Shown piece after piece: positions 17,683 through 27,934 of a DNA stretch of 50,925 bases. The stretch is from Ectothiorhodospiraceae bacterium (lineage in GTDB: Bacteria; Pseudomonadota; Gammaproteobacteria; Nitrococcales; Aquisalimonadaceae), in the NCBI GenBank assembly GCA_003565775.1, contig PXAT01000014.1:1-50925 (forward strand), in the 5' to 3' direction. The notes under the pieces are model-generated. The model worked only from the letters and a program-made list of their open reading frames with translations, was not told where the DNA came from and did not search any database. Position numbers and translations under genes: made by a program. Each line of letters begins with the position of its first letter. Positions within the stretch are counted from its first letter, which is position 1.

Positions 17683-18333
17683 ATGAAAGCATTTACCCAG
17701 CATGAGGGTCTGGTGGCGCCGCTGGATCGACCCAATGTCGATACCGATGCCATCATTCCCAAGCAGTTCCTGAAGGCGATCAGCAAGACCGGCTACGGCC
17801 CGTTCCTGTTCGACGACTGGCGCTACACCGACGGCGGCGGCATGCCCGGCCAGGACTGCTCGAATCGCCCCCTGAACGAGGACTTCGTGCTCAACCGGCC
17901 CCGCTATCAGGGCGCCAGCGTTCTGCTCGCCCGTGACAACTTCGGGTGTGGTTCATCCCGCGAGCATGCGGCATGGGCGCTCGCGGACTACGGCTTCCGC
18001 TGCGTCATTGCGCCCAGCTTTGCCGACATTTTTCACGGCAACGCGGTCAGCAACGGCATTCTGCCGGTGACGCTGGACGCCGACATCGTGGAACGCCTGT
18101 TCCAGGAGTGCTTTGCCGAAGACGGTTACCGACTGACCGTGGATCTTCAGGCCCGGACCATCAGCACGCCATCCGGCGAACAGATCCCGTTCCAGGTGGA
18201 AGAGGGGATCCGCCACCGCCTGCTCAACGGTCTGGACGATATCGGGATCACGTTGCAGTCGGCAGACGCCATCCGCGCCTACGAGCAGAAACGGATGCGT
18301 GAGAAACCCTGGCTCTACGCCACGGAATCCTGA
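17683..18333 (+). CDS. leuD: LeuD-like small subunit of an aconitase-family hydro-lyase
   Basis: 216 residues, slightly longer than the roughly 200 of E. coli LeuD. It carries [20 protein letters not shown] at the N-terminus, [16 protein letters not shown] (the substrate-binding Ser/Arg loop) and [21 protein letters not shown], all in register with the family. A GGGAG site precedes the ATG. It completes the LeuC-like subunit 42 bases upstream, and the pair would be one soluble iron-sulphur hydro-lyase. The extra residues form an insertion between [13 protein letters not shown] and the NEDFVLN block and may reshape the substrate pocket. Biosynthetic isopropylmalate isomerase remains an alternative. 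Confidence 0.85.
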   Translation: MKAFTQHEGLVAPLDRPNVDTDAIIPKQFLKAISKTGYGPFLFDDWRYTDGGGMPGQDCSNRPLNEDFVLNRPRYQGASVLLARDNFGCGSSREHAAWALADYGFRCVIAPSFADIFHGNAVSNGILPVTLDADIVERLFQECFAEDGYRLTVDLQARTISTPSGEQIPFQVEEGIRHRLLNGLDDIGITLQSADAIRAYEQKRMREKPWLYATES

Positions 18334-18350
18334 GCCCCGGTGTTCATACG

Positions 18351-18755
18351 ATGCTGACACATCTGCATCATCTGGCGTTTGCGGTGCACGACCTCGAACA
18401 GGGCATTGCCCTGTTCAGGCGGCTTTCCGGTCGCGAGCCGGCCTATCGCGGGCCGGTGACCACCCGCGGTGCCGAGGTGGCGGTATTCAAGCTGGATAAC
18501 GTCAATATCGAAGTGGTCGCGCCCACCGATCCGGAAGGGTCCCTGGCCACGCATCTCGGTCTGCATGGCGAGGGGTTCTTTCATCTGGCCTTCGGCGTCG
18601 ACAATGTGGATAGCGCGGCGGCCGAGCTGGCGGGTCGGGGTATCCGCACGCGGTCGGCTCCCTATGTCGCCTTTCGTGACTGGGAGATCGCTTATCTGCG
18701 CGGCGAGGATACCGATGGCATCGCGATGCACCTGATCCGGCGCGACGCCGACTGA
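18351..18755 (+). CDS. VOC/glyoxalase-family protein (methylmalonyl-CoA-epimerase-like)
   Basis: 134 residues. Two beta-alpha-beta-beta-beta half repeats are visible; HLHHLAFAVHDLEQGIALF opens the first and GFFHLAFGVDNVDSAAAELAGRG opens the second. His7, Glu55 (NIEVV) and the His of FHLAFGV can serve as metal ligands; at the usual fourth position (final strand) a His (IAMHLI) replaces the common Glu. The family includes methylmalonyl-CoA epimerase, glyoxalase I and extradiol dioxygenases. As the last gene of the HyuAB/LeuCD operon, an epimerase acting on a stereocentre made by the hydratase is a fair guess, not a demonstrated role. Confidence 0.75.
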   Translation: MLTHLHHLAFAVHDLEQGIALFRRLSGREPAYRGPVTTRGAEVAVFKLDNVNIEVVAPTDPEGSLATHLGLHGEGFFHLAFGVDNVDSAAAELAGRGIRTRSAPYVAFRDWEIAYLRGEDTDGIAMHLIRRDAD

Positions 18756-18882
18756 CAGCGCGTTGCACTTTTGCAGACTGCGGGTGCGCAGATAGGACCA
18801 CTGCCGCCGCAACCTTCTCTCGATGCCGCCCGGGATCGGGGCGAGGCGGGTCTTTCGTGGTCTCTCGCCATAGGGTAGCCAC

Positions 18883-18897
18883 TGGCAGTTTTCTTGC
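18883..18897 (+). promoter_or_regulatory. Sigma-54 promoter, first alpha/beta-fold gene
   Basis: TGGCAGTTTTCTTGC: GG at 18884-18885 and GC at 18896-18897 separated by exactly 10 bases, with TTGC at -12. It lies 42-56 bases before the gene start and gives a leader of about 30 bases. The 18756-18882 stretch upstream has no gene. Confidence 0.8.
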
Positions 18898-18938
18898 CTG
18901 CATGTCTCCGGACAGAACAGTAGAGGGGAGACATGAAC

Positions 18939-19754
18939 ATGAAAGCGCAACTCGAGACGGCTCTCGCCGCCATCGACAAGGGGTATGTGAAGACCGATGC
19001 CGGGCAGGTTCATTACCGGCATCTGCCGGCCCCCGGAAAACCCACGGTGGCGCTGTTTCACCAGACGGCCAGTTCCTCTGCCATGTTCGAGCAGGTCATG
19101 GCGCGACTGGCCGGTGATTACGACCTGGTTGCTTTCGACACGCCGGGTTTCGGCGGCTCCTTCGAGCCGGCGTCCATTCCTTCGGTAAGCTGGCTGGCGG
19201 ACGTGCTCTGGCAGGCGTTGCACAAGCTGAAGCTGACGCCGGTGCATCTGCTCGGCCATCACACAGGTGGTTGTATTGCGCTGGAAATGGCGGTGGCACA
19301 CAAGCCGGACGTGCGGTCCCTGACCATCATCGGCGCGGTCCTTGCCACGGCCGAGGAGCGGGCCGAGTACCGGAAGAAGTTTACCGCGCCCTTTGCACCG
19401 GACGCTGCCGGCGAGTATCTGAAAACCGCCTGGGACTATCTGGCGGGACTTGGTGCCGACGTCAGTGTCGAGGTGCACAACCGGGAAATGGTGGATCATC
19501 TGCGGGCCTGGCGCGCCCTGCCGCAGACCTTCAGTGCGGTCTGGGATCAGGATTTCGAAAGCCTGTATCGGTCGGTGGACGTGCCGCTGATGAACATCTG
19601 CTCCGAGGACGACGTTTTGTGGCCGTTCCACGAGCGCGCGCTGCGCATGCGGCCGGACTCAGGCAGGGCCACGGTGAGCGGCCTGGACTGGCAGTGCGAC
19701 CGCGACCCCGACGGAGTCGCTGCTGCGGTGCACGGTTTCCTGCGCAAGGTGTGA
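18939..19754 (+). CDS. Alpha/beta-hydrolase-fold protein with His in place of the nucleophile
   Basis: 271 residues from the ATG at 18939, placed eight bases after GAGGGGAG; another ATG at 18933 is only two bases from it. The fold is clear: GYVKTDAGQVHYR start, LFHQTASSS oxyanion region, FDTPGFGGS, and nucleophile elbow. The elbow reads L-L-G-H-H-T-G-G where G-x-S-x-G is expected, so the nucleophilic Ser is replaced by His108. The acid position is present (ICSEDDVLWPF), but no His occurs at the usual late G-H-x-P position. It is paralogous to the protein at 35012-35827, which has the same changes. Normal ester hydrolysis is therefore unlikely; a lyase, decarboxylase, isomerase or binding role is open. 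It has its own sigma-54 promoter and faces a convergent flavoenzyme gene. Confidence 0.82.
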   Translation: MKAQLETALAAIDKGYVKTDAGQVHYRHLPAPGKPTVALFHQTASSSAMFEQVMARLAGDYDLVAFDTPGFGGSFEPASIPSVSWLADVLWQALHKLKLTPVHLLGHHTGGCIALEMAVAHKPDVRSLTIIGAVLATAEERAEYRKKFTAPFAPDAAGEYLKTAWDYLAGLGADVSVEVHNREMVDHLRAWRALPQTFSAVWDQDFESLYRSVDVPLMNICSEDDVLWPFHERALRMRPDSGRATVSGLDWQCDRDPDGVAAAVHGFLRKV

Positions 19755-19772
19755 ACGGGAGGCGGCTCCCCC

Positions 19773-20035
19773 GGAGAAGCTCTGATCGATTCGCACGCCT
19801 GCGTTGCAGTCCGCATTTTCTCCGAGGCAAGGCGCGCGGCGCAGCGCCGCAGTCATTCTGCGGTCAAGCAGCGCAACGCCGCAGTCGGGGAAAATGCGGC
19901 CCTGGAGGCCCGGCAGGCTTCGATGCCGGTCGGGTGGATGCCGGCGTGGCATCATCACGACGGTAAGGTTGGATGTTCGAACCGCAGGCCAGGATCGGTC
20001 TCGGGCGCAGACGCGGGAATAGATCAGAGCTTCCC
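19773..20035 (+). repeat. 260-bp palindromic MITE-like repeat, copy 2
   Basis: Ends are near-perfect inverted repeats: GGAGAAGCTCTGATCGATTC (19773-19792) against the reverse complement of 20017-20035. The left arm, with the CCGAGGCAAGGCGCG and CGCCGCAGTCATTCTGCGG words, matches copies 1 and 3 closely, whereas the central 100 bases (about 19895-20000) differ, so the element is modular. It fills the space between two convergent genes, and its right end touches the stop codon of the flavoenzyme gene; it could act as a two-way terminator. Confidence 0.75.
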
Positions 20036-22059
20036 TAAAGCCGGCGCCCGAGGTCCTCGCCCTCGTAAATGATCGCCTCGATGGCGCGCGGTGCAACGCA
20101 GTCGCCGATTCGGTGCGGTTGCAGGCCCAGGGCCGCCAGTGCATGGAAAAGGCTGTCATCGGCGCGTCGGCCGAGGGAGAGTACGACGCTGTCCGCGACT
20201 GTCGCCACCGGTGGGTCGCCCCAGATGCCATACAAGTCGGCACCATCGGGGGTGATTCGCTCGATAAAGGTCTGGCTGCGGATACTGACACCGAGCCGTT
20301 GCAGACGCGGCAGGACATGCGGGAGATCCAGTGTCTTCAACAGGCCCTCGCCGGCAAACAGCTTCGGCGTGATCAGTTCCACCCGGACGCCGGCTTCGGC
20401 CAGCATCTCCGCCAGGCAGAAGGGCAGATGTTCGCCGGTTTCGTCGGCGATCAGCACGCGCCGCCCCAGCGCATCGGGATCGTTCAGAGCCCTGTGCAGT
20501 GCGGTTTCAATGTCCAGCACATGATGCTGCTCGGCCCCCGGGATCGACCATCGATCCGGCCGGCTCGGACTGTAGCCCGAGCGTTCGAAGCTTGCTCCGG
20601 TTGCACAGACGATCTGGTCCCAGTCGTCGCGGTTGAAGGTCTCGGCGTCGATGCAGCGACCGAGCTGCAGCTGTGCCCCGGCACGCTCCAGGGCGCCCCG
20701 CATATCATCCACGGCCATGCCCCAGTTCTCCCTGCCGGGCAGCCGGCGGAGCAGCGCGAGTCGGCCGCCGCACTCATCACGCTTCTCGAATACAGTGACC
20801 TGATGACCGCGTTCCGCCAGTCGTGCCGCGGCCGTCATGCCGGCAGGCCCGGCGCCCGCCACCGCAATCCGTTGCTCTTCCCCCGCCTGCACCGGAGTCA
20901 GGCGGCCGCTGCCCCAGCGCGCCTCGCGTCCCGCTGCAGGATTGACGACGCAGACCACGCCCTGGTGTTCCAGCTGATGTTTGATGCAGATATTGGCGCC
21001 GACACAGCGGCGGATTTCACCGGCCCTGTCCTCCTGGAGTTTCCTGACCAGCGTCGGGTCGGCAAGCTGGGTCCGCGTCATGGCGACCATGTCGGCGCAG
21101 CCATCCAGGATGGCGCCTTCCGCCATGTCCGGTTCGGTAATCCGGCCGACGATGAAGATCTTGCCGCGCTCGCCCACCACCGCTTTGGCCTTACGCCCGA
21201 AATCCAGCATGAACCCGTTCGGCATGCTTCCCATCGGCGCCACGGCAACATGCAGCGCGTGATAACCGCCACCAGTGATGCTGAAGTAATCGAACAGTCC
21301 GGTATCCGCGAGCAGGTCAAGCTGTTCGCTGGCGTCGGCCTCGGTAATGCCGCAGTCACCGAGAAATTCGTCAAACGACAGCCGCACGCCAACGGTCAGT
21401 TTGGTACCGACCCGGTCACGGATCGCCTCGGCTATCTCGACGAGAAGGCGACAGCGATTGGCGACCCCGCCACCGTACCGGTCCGTGCGCCGGTTGAAGG
21501 ACGGGCTCAGGAATTCGCCCACGAACTGGGCATGAGCGCCATGGATTTCCACGCCGTCAACGCCGGCGATCATGGCGTTTTCGGCGGAGCGGGCGAACCC
21601 GGCTACGACCTCGGCGATCTCCGCATCGCCGACCTGCATCGGTGTCTCGTTGGAGAATGCGGAAGGTATTGCCGACGACGCCCATAGCGGCCGCCAGTCG
21701 TCCATGTACTGCGTGCCTTTGCCCTGGGCACCGCTGGCGAAGAGCTGCACGAATATCCGGCTGTCGTGCTCATGGACAGCGTCCGCCAGGCGCTCATAAC
21801 GGGGGATAACCCGACGCTCGTAGGCATTGCTGCCTCCGGGGTAGTTGCGCCCCGCGGGATGGACTGCCTGCTGTTCGAGGACCAGCAAGGCACAGCCGCC
21901 GCGCGCACGCTCCGCATAATAGTCGATGTGGCGCTGACTGATCAGACCGTCCTCGGCGTAAAGCTGGGCATGGGCCGATGCCATGATTCGGTGTCGGACC
22001 CGGGTCGGGCCGATGGCTAGTGGTTGCCACAAGGCTGGCCATTTGCGGTTTCGGCTCAT
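20035..22059 (-). CDS. TMADH/2,4-dienoyl-CoA-reductase-type flavoenzyme with altered Fe-S motif
   Basis: 674 residues. Domain 1 (about 8-345) is an Old-Yellow-Enzyme FMN barrel with the active-site pair His173/His176 (EIHGAHAQF). A cluster-binding region follows, then a two-part dinucleotide-binding module (GAGPAG at 402-407) for FAD or ADP and NAD(P)H. This is the plan of trimethylamine dehydrogenase, N-methylproline/dimethylglycine demethylases and FadH. The cluster motif is C352-x2-A355-x2-C358-x11-C370: the second Cys of the four is Ala. The fourth flavoenzyme (44713-46770) has the same change. Substrates could be N-methyl amines or activated alkenes. It has its own sigma-54 promoter 36 bases upstream and ends against a repeat element. 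Confidence 0.87.
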   Translation of the reverse strand: MSRNRKWPALWQPLAIGPTRVRHRIMASAHAQLYAEDGLISQRHIDYYAERARGGCALLVLEQQAVHPAGRNYPGGSNAYERRVIPRYERLADAVHEHDSRIFVQLFASGAQGKGTQYMDDWRPLWASSAIPSAFSNETPMQVGDAEIAEVVAGFARSAENAMIAGVDGVEIHGAHAQFVGEFLSPSFNRRTDRYGGGVANRCRLLVEIAEAIRDRVGTKLTVGVRLSFDEFLGDCGITEADASEQLDLLADTGLFDYFSITGGGYHALHVAVAPMGSMPNGFMLDFGRKAKAVVGERGKIFIVGRITEPDMAEGAILDGCADMVAMTRTQLADPTLVRKLQEDRAGEIRRCVGANICIKHQLEHQGVVCVVNPAAGREARWGSGRLTPVQAGEEQRIAVAGAGPAGMTAAARLAERGHQVTVFEKRDECGGRLALLRRLPGRENWGMAVDDMRGALERAGAQLQLGRCIDAETFNRDDWDQIVCATGASFERSGYSPSRPDRWSIPGAEQHHVLDIETALHRALNDPDALGRRVLIADETGEHLPFCLAEMLAEAGVRVELITPKLFAGEGLLKTLDLPHVLPRLQRLGVSIRSQTFIERITPDGADLYGIWGDPPVATVADSVVLSLGRRADDSLFHALAALGLQPHRIGDCVAPRAIEAIIYEGEDLGRRL

Positions 22060-22095
22060 GTCGCCCTCGCGCGGTGATTGGACCCGGAGACGGCT

Positions 22096-22110
22096 GCAAG
22101 CGGCGTGCCC
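22096..22110 (-). promoter_or_regulatory. Sigma-54 promoter, first flavoenzyme
   Basis: Read on the minus strand: GGGCACGCCGCTTGC, with GG and GC separated by exactly 10 bases and TTGC at -12. The leader would be about 25 bases long. Confidence 0.75.
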
Positions 22111-22264
22111 GTGGTTTCCCCTGTCGTCAGTCCAGTGTTTTTCCCTGGTCGGGCGTAAAAAGCGTTACGAAAAGGAAATGCGCGCATTCATAGTTGCAAC
22201 AGAGTTAAGATAGCGCCAGGGCAATGATGAAGCCGGATGCCGCCGGAACCGCCTTTCATGCGGC

Positions 22265-22279
22265 TGGCACGTGGCTTGC
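22265..22279 (+). promoter_or_regulatory. Sigma-54 promoter, MDR/PrpR operon
   Basis: TGGCACGTGGCTTGC matches every defined position of the TGGCACG-N4-TTGC consensus. It drives the MDR gene and, 21 bases behind it, the activator gene itself, implying positive autoregulation. Confidence 0.85.
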
Positions 22280-22369
22280 TCCGGTCTCCTGGAAGAAACC
22301 CGCAGCTCATCGGTTAGCGGGTCGCAGACAGCAATGCTTCAGAATTTTCCAGCGGGAGGGGATCGCGAC

Positions 22370-23347
22370 GTGACCATGGCAATTGTCCAGACCGGTATCG
22401 GCGGGCCGGAGAACCTGACCTGGAGTGAACAGGCGGTTTCCGATCCGGGCCCGGGAGAAGCCCGTATTCGCCATACGCGTATCGGCGTGAATCTGATCGA
22501 GGTCGGCATGCGGCAGGGCGCGTATCCCGGACCGCCGCCGCCGTTCGTGCCCGGTTTCGAGGGAGTCGGCGTTGTCGAGGCCATCGGCGCCGGTGTCGAT
22601 CAGGTGCAGGTGGGGCAACGTGTGGTCTATGCCTACCCGCCGCCGGGAAGTTATGCGGAGGAGCGGGTGTTTCCGGCCGAGTTTCTGGTGCCGCTGCCCG
22701 ACGACATCGACGATGACACGGCGGCGGCCGTCTTCATGAAAGGACTGACGGCCTGGATGCTGCTGGAGCGGGTCTATCCGGTCCAGGCCGGCGACACGAT
22801 CCTGGTTCATGCTGCCGCCGGCGGTACCGGTCTGCTCATGTGTCAGTGGGCCAAGGCACTTGGTGCCACGGTGATCGGCACTGTCAGTACCGAGGAGAAG
22901 GCCGAGGTGGCAGCTCGGCACGGTTGCGACTACCCGGTGATTCACGGCCGCGAGGATTTCCGGGACACGGTCCGCGACGTGGTGGGCGATGCGGGTCTGC
23001 CGGTGGTCTACGATTCCATCGGTCGTGACACGTTTGACCGATCCATGGAGTGTCTCGCACCCACCGGCACCATGGCGCTGTTCGGAATGGCCTCTGGCGA
23101 ACCGGACCCCTATTATCTGATGCGGATGGGGCTCGACAAATCCTATTTTCTGACCCGCCCCGCCGTCTTTGTCTATGTCAGCCGGCGAGACTGGCTGCTG
23201 CAGGGTGCCGAACGGATTTTCCAGTTGCTGCGCAGCGGGAACGTTCGGGTCGAGATCCACGGCCGTTATCCACTCAGGGACGCCGGCATCGCGCATCGAG
23301 CCATTGAACAAAGACGCACCACAGGTTCCTCGATATTAACGGTTTGA
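22370..23347 (+). CDS. MDR-family quinone oxidoreductase (zeta-crystallin-like)
   Basis: 325 residues from the GTG at 22370, eight bases after GGGAGGGG; an ATG two codons later is possible but too far from that site, and the longer frame starts only about 90 bases further left without homology. GFEGVGVVEAIG and VHAAAGGTGLLMCQWAKALGATVIGTVST (Gly-rich NADPH-binding fold near 145-175) identify the medium-chain reductase family; no structural or catalytic zinc ligands are seen. Such enzymes reduce quinones or alpha,beta-unsaturated carbonyls with NADPH. It shares a sigma-54 promoter with the activator gene, which hints at an alkene or quinone-like pathway intermediate. Confidence 0.85.
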   Translation: MTMAIVQTGIGGPENLTWSEQAVSDPGPGEARIRHTRIGVNLIEVGMRQGAYPGPPPPFVPGFEGVGVVEAIGAGVDQVQVGQRVVYAYPPPGSYAEERVFPAEFLVPLPDDIDDDTAAAVFMKGLTAWMLLERVYPVQAGDTILVHAAAGGTGLLMCQWAKALGATVIGTVSTEEKAEVAARHGCDYPVIHGREDFRDTVRDVVGDAGLPVVYDSIGRDTFDRSMECLAPTGTMALFGMASGEPDPYYLMRMGLDKSYFLTRPAVFVYVSRRDWLLQGAERIFQLLRSGNVRVEIHGRYPLRDAGIAHRAIEQRRTTGSSILTV

Positions 23348-23368
23348 GGCAGGTCTGGAGAACGACAC

Positions 23369-25339
<1,971 letters not shown>

Positions 25340-25398
25340 ACGCCCGGGAGAACACCGGCAGGACTGCAGCCGAATCGCGGCGTTTCAGGGTCGCCGGA

Positions 25399-26184
25399 TC
25401 ACCTCAGCAGCGGGGTCAGTTCGCCCAGCGTAATGCCGCCATCGAACACCACGGTCTGGCCTGTCATGTAGCCTGCGGCCGACGAGGCCAGCATGACCAG
25501 AAAGTCTGCCATTTCCTCAGGTTTGGCGACTCGCCGCAGCGGGATGCTGTCGGTCAGTTTGTCCAGGCCTTCCGGTCCGACGGAATTGACCGGGTCCGTC
25601 GACTGTGCGGTCCACACGAGCCCCGGGGCAACGGCGTTGACCCGAATGCCTTGTGGACCAAGCTCCACGGCAAGCGCTCGCGTCAGCCCCTCGATGGCCC
25701 CCTTCGAGGCACAGTAGTGCGCATGCGCCGGCCAGCCCCAGGCGTGTCCCTCTATCGACGAGACCGACAGGATCACACCGCTGCCCTTGCGGATCATGCC
25801 TGGCGCCACGGCACGGGAAAAACGCACGGTACCGCCGAAATTGACGTCCATGGTCTGATTCAGTTCGGTGTCGCTCATCTCGGTAAACGGCGCGGTACGC
25901 GCTATACCCGCATTGTTGATCAGGACATCCACGGCCCCCCAGCGGCTCTCGACATCGGCCACCATGGCATTGACAGCAGCGCTGTCCGATACGTCCAGCA
26001 CGTGGCTCGAGGCTTCGCCCCCGCGGCTTTCAATGGCTGCCTGCGTCTGCTTCAGCCCATCCGGATCCGTGTCGCAAATGGCAACCCGCGCGGCCTGCTC
26101 GGCAAAGCGAATGGCGACATGACAGCCGATGCCGATCTGGCTGCCCGCACCGGTGACAATGACAACCTGATTGTCGAATGACAT
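25399..26184 (-). CDS. Short-chain dehydrogenase/reductase (SDR)
   Basis: 261 residues. The cofactor motif is slightly expanded (VTGAGSQIGIG, near 10-20), then come D62-like DVSD, NNAGIA near 90, Ser of SVSS near 138 and Tyr/Lys of HYCASKG near 156-160. Asp38 (AICDTD) at the end of the second strand suggests NAD(H) rather than NADP(H). It is the last gene of a minus-strand operon (racemase, SnoaL, RidA, SDR, aminotransferase, SDR) and converges on the activator gene with 59 bases between. It should oxidise or reduce a hydroxy/keto group of the operon's substrate, which is unknown. Confidence 0.87.
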   Translation of the reverse strand: MSFDNQVVIVTGAGSQIGIGCHVAIRFAEQAARVAICDTDPDGLKQTQAAIESRGGEASSHVLDVSDSAAVNAMVADVESRWGAVDVLINNAGIARTAPFTEMSDTELNQTMDVNFGGTVRFSRAVAPGMIRKGSGVILSVSSIEGHAWGWPAHAHYCASKGAIEGLTRALAVELGPQGIRVNAVAPGLVWTAQSTDPVNSVGPEGLDKLTDSIPLRRVAKPEEMADFLVMLASSAAGYMTGQTVVFDGGITLGELTPLLR

Positions 26185-26211
26185 GTCTGGTTTCCCCTTG
26201 GGTTCAATGGT

Positions 26212-27108
26212 TCACAGGCCGATCGGCGTCGCGTGTTCGCCTGCTTCGCGGCTGCTCCAGTAAAGCCGGTCCAGTTCCCGGGTCACCGGGCCCGGGGCTG
26301 ACCGGCGCAATGTCCGACCGCTGATTTCGCGCACCGGAAGGGCGCCGCCGGCCGTGCTGGTGGTGAAGACCTCATCGGCGGTGCACAGGTCGTAGACCGT
26401 GAACTGACGGATCTGCACCGGCACTCCGGCGCGTTCGGCCAGTTCGAGAAACGTCTGCCGTGTGATGCCGTGAAGCACATCGTTGGCCGGCGTGTAGAGG
26501 ACGTCGTCCCGTACCATGAACAGATTGGACGCGGGGCCTTCGGCGACAAAACCGTCGGCATTCAGCCAGATCAGGTCATCGTAGCCGGCCGCACTGGCTT
26601 CCACTTTGGCCAACTGGAAATGCATGCGGCTGAGGCATTTGTACCGGGGATCCAGCGTATCGGGGGCGAAGCCGCGAAGCTGGGAAACCATGAGTCGGAT
26701 ACCCCGGCCACGCTGGATCTCGTCACCGAGGAAGATGTAGGGCGCGGCCCAGATGACTTCGGTCGGCGAATGAACGCGCGGATCGGCGACGACCTGTTCC
26801 GGCACGCCGCGACTGACGATGAAGCGAATGCTGGCGTCGGCCAGCCGGTTTCGCCGGACGGTCTCCACGATCGCCTCGTGCCATTGCTCCCGGCTCAGAC
26901 GAGTGTGCAAATGGGCTGCTTGCAAGGAATCGAAAAAACGATCCACGTGCTGCCGGAGTTTGAAGATGCTGCCCTTCCATGCCGAGACCACGTCGAATAC
27001 ACCGTCGCCAAGCAGAAAGCCCTGATCAAACACCGAAATTCCGGCTTGTGCGGCGGGCAGAAACTCGCCATTCAGATAGACGATCGGTTCCTGGGTTGCG
27101 GACTCCAT
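26212..27108 (-). CDS. Class IV PLP aminotransferase (branched-chain/D-amino acid type)
   Basis: 298 residues if started at the ATG at 27108, eight bases from AGGAG; an ATG two codons earlier (27114) is only two bases from it. The PLP Lys is in DPRYKCLSRM (Lys157 by the chosen start), and V-A-E-G-P-A-S-N-L-F carries the Glu190 that contacts the pyridine nitrogen. SVFDQGFLLGDGVFD near the N-terminus is typical of the fold type IV group that includes branched-chain aminotransferase, D-amino acid aminotransferase and aminodeoxychorismate lyase. In this operon it could transaminate an amino acid released from the substrate; the RidA-like neighbour would fit a step that makes enamines or imines. 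The exact subgroup cannot be told. Confidence 0.85.
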   Translation of the reverse strand: MESATQEPIVYLNGEFLPAAQAGISVFDQGFLLGDGVFDVVSAWKGSIFKLRQHVDRFFDSLQAAHLHTRLSREQWHEAIVETVRRNRLADASIRFIVSRGVPEQVVADPRVHSPTEVIWAAPYIFLGDEIQRGRGIRLMVSQLRGFAPDTLDPRYKCLSRMHFQLAKVEASAAGYDDLIWLNADGFVAEGPASNLFMVRDDVLYTPANDVLHGITRQTFLELAERAGVPVQIRQFTVYDLCTADEVFTTSTAGGALPVREISGRTLRRSAPGPVTRELDRLYWSSREAGEHATPIGL

Positions 27109-27165
27109 GGGCATTGCTCCTGCACCATCTGCAATTGTGGAATGAGGTGCGCGAATCCTGTCAGC

Positions 27166-27921
27166 TCACAGGAAGACGTCGCCACCGTTGGGGCTCAGCG
27201 TCTGGCCGACAAAATGCCGGGAGTCCTCGGACGCGAGAAACACGTACGCCGGGACGATATCCTCGACGGGGGCGATGCGGCCCTTGGGAATCGACGCCCG
27301 GATCTGGTCCAGCACTTCCGGATCCACGTTCGCCAGAATCGGTGTGTCGCTGGTGCCCGGCGCGACGCAGTTGGCGTTGATGTTGCGGTTGCCGATCTCC
27401 AGGCTCAGGGAGCGTGTGAAGCTGATCATGGCCGCCTTGGCCGCGGTGTAGTGGGAGAAAGCCGGAGCGCCCTTGTACGCCAGCTGCGAGGCGGTGTTGA
27501 TGATCTTGCCATCGTCCCGTTCGTACATGCCGGGCAGCACGGCACGCGTGCACAGGAACATGCCGCGCAGGTTGATGGACATGAGCTGGTCCCACATCTC
27601 CGTCGGCATTTCGTGCACCGGCGACATGCTGGCGATGCCGGCATTGTTGACCAGGATGTCGATACGGCCGAACTCCGCTTCGACGACCCGCACCATGTCC
27701 TGCACCTGCTCCTCGCTGGACACGTCCGCCTGCACGGCCATGGCCTGGCAGCCCAGGCCGCGAATCTCCTCGGCAAGTGCCTCGCTGGTCTCGCGCTCGC
27801 CTTCCTGGGGATAGTTGACCGCCACATGGGCACCCTCGCGGGCAAAAGCCAGAGCCACGCCGCGGCCAATGCCGCTGCTGGCGCCGGTAATCAGTGCAAA
27901 ACGGTTGTCCAGCTTGCCCAT
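27166..27921 (-). CDS. Short-chain dehydrogenase/reductase (FabG-like SDR)
   Basis: 251 residues. LITGASSGIGRG near 10-21, NNAGIASM near 92, Ser of NTASQ near 142 and the YTAAK active-site motif near 157-161 are all intact. The second strand ends in N-Y-P with no acidic residue, which allows NADP(H). It differs clearly from the SDR at 25399-26184, so the operon carries two dehydrogenases that probably act on different carbons or stereoisomers. It follows the RidA-like gene by 13 bases. Confidence 0.87.
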   Translation of the reverse strand: MGKLDNRFALITGASSGIGRGVALAFAREGAHVAVNYPQEGERETSEALAEEIRGLGCQAMAVQADVSSEEQVQDMVRVVEAEFGRIDILVNNAGIASMSPVHEMPTEMWDQLMSINLRGMFLCTRAVLPGMYERDDGKIINTASQLAYKGAPAFSHYTAAKAAMISFTRSLSLEIGNRNINANCVAPGTSDTPILANVDPEVLDQIRASIPKGRIAPVEDIVPAYVFLASEDSRHFVGQTLSPNGGDVFL

Positions 27922-27934
27922 CGGTCTGACTCCT

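Larger units (their letters stand above)
22060..22369. other. Divergent regulatory region between flavoenzyme and MDR/PrpR operon
   Basis: 310 bases without a gene. It holds two divergent sigma-54 promoters (22096-22110 minus, 22265-22279 plus) about 155 bases apart. Activator sites serving both could lie between them, where the DNA is more A/T-rich (22160-22215), but no clear inverted repeat stands out. Confidence 0.6.
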
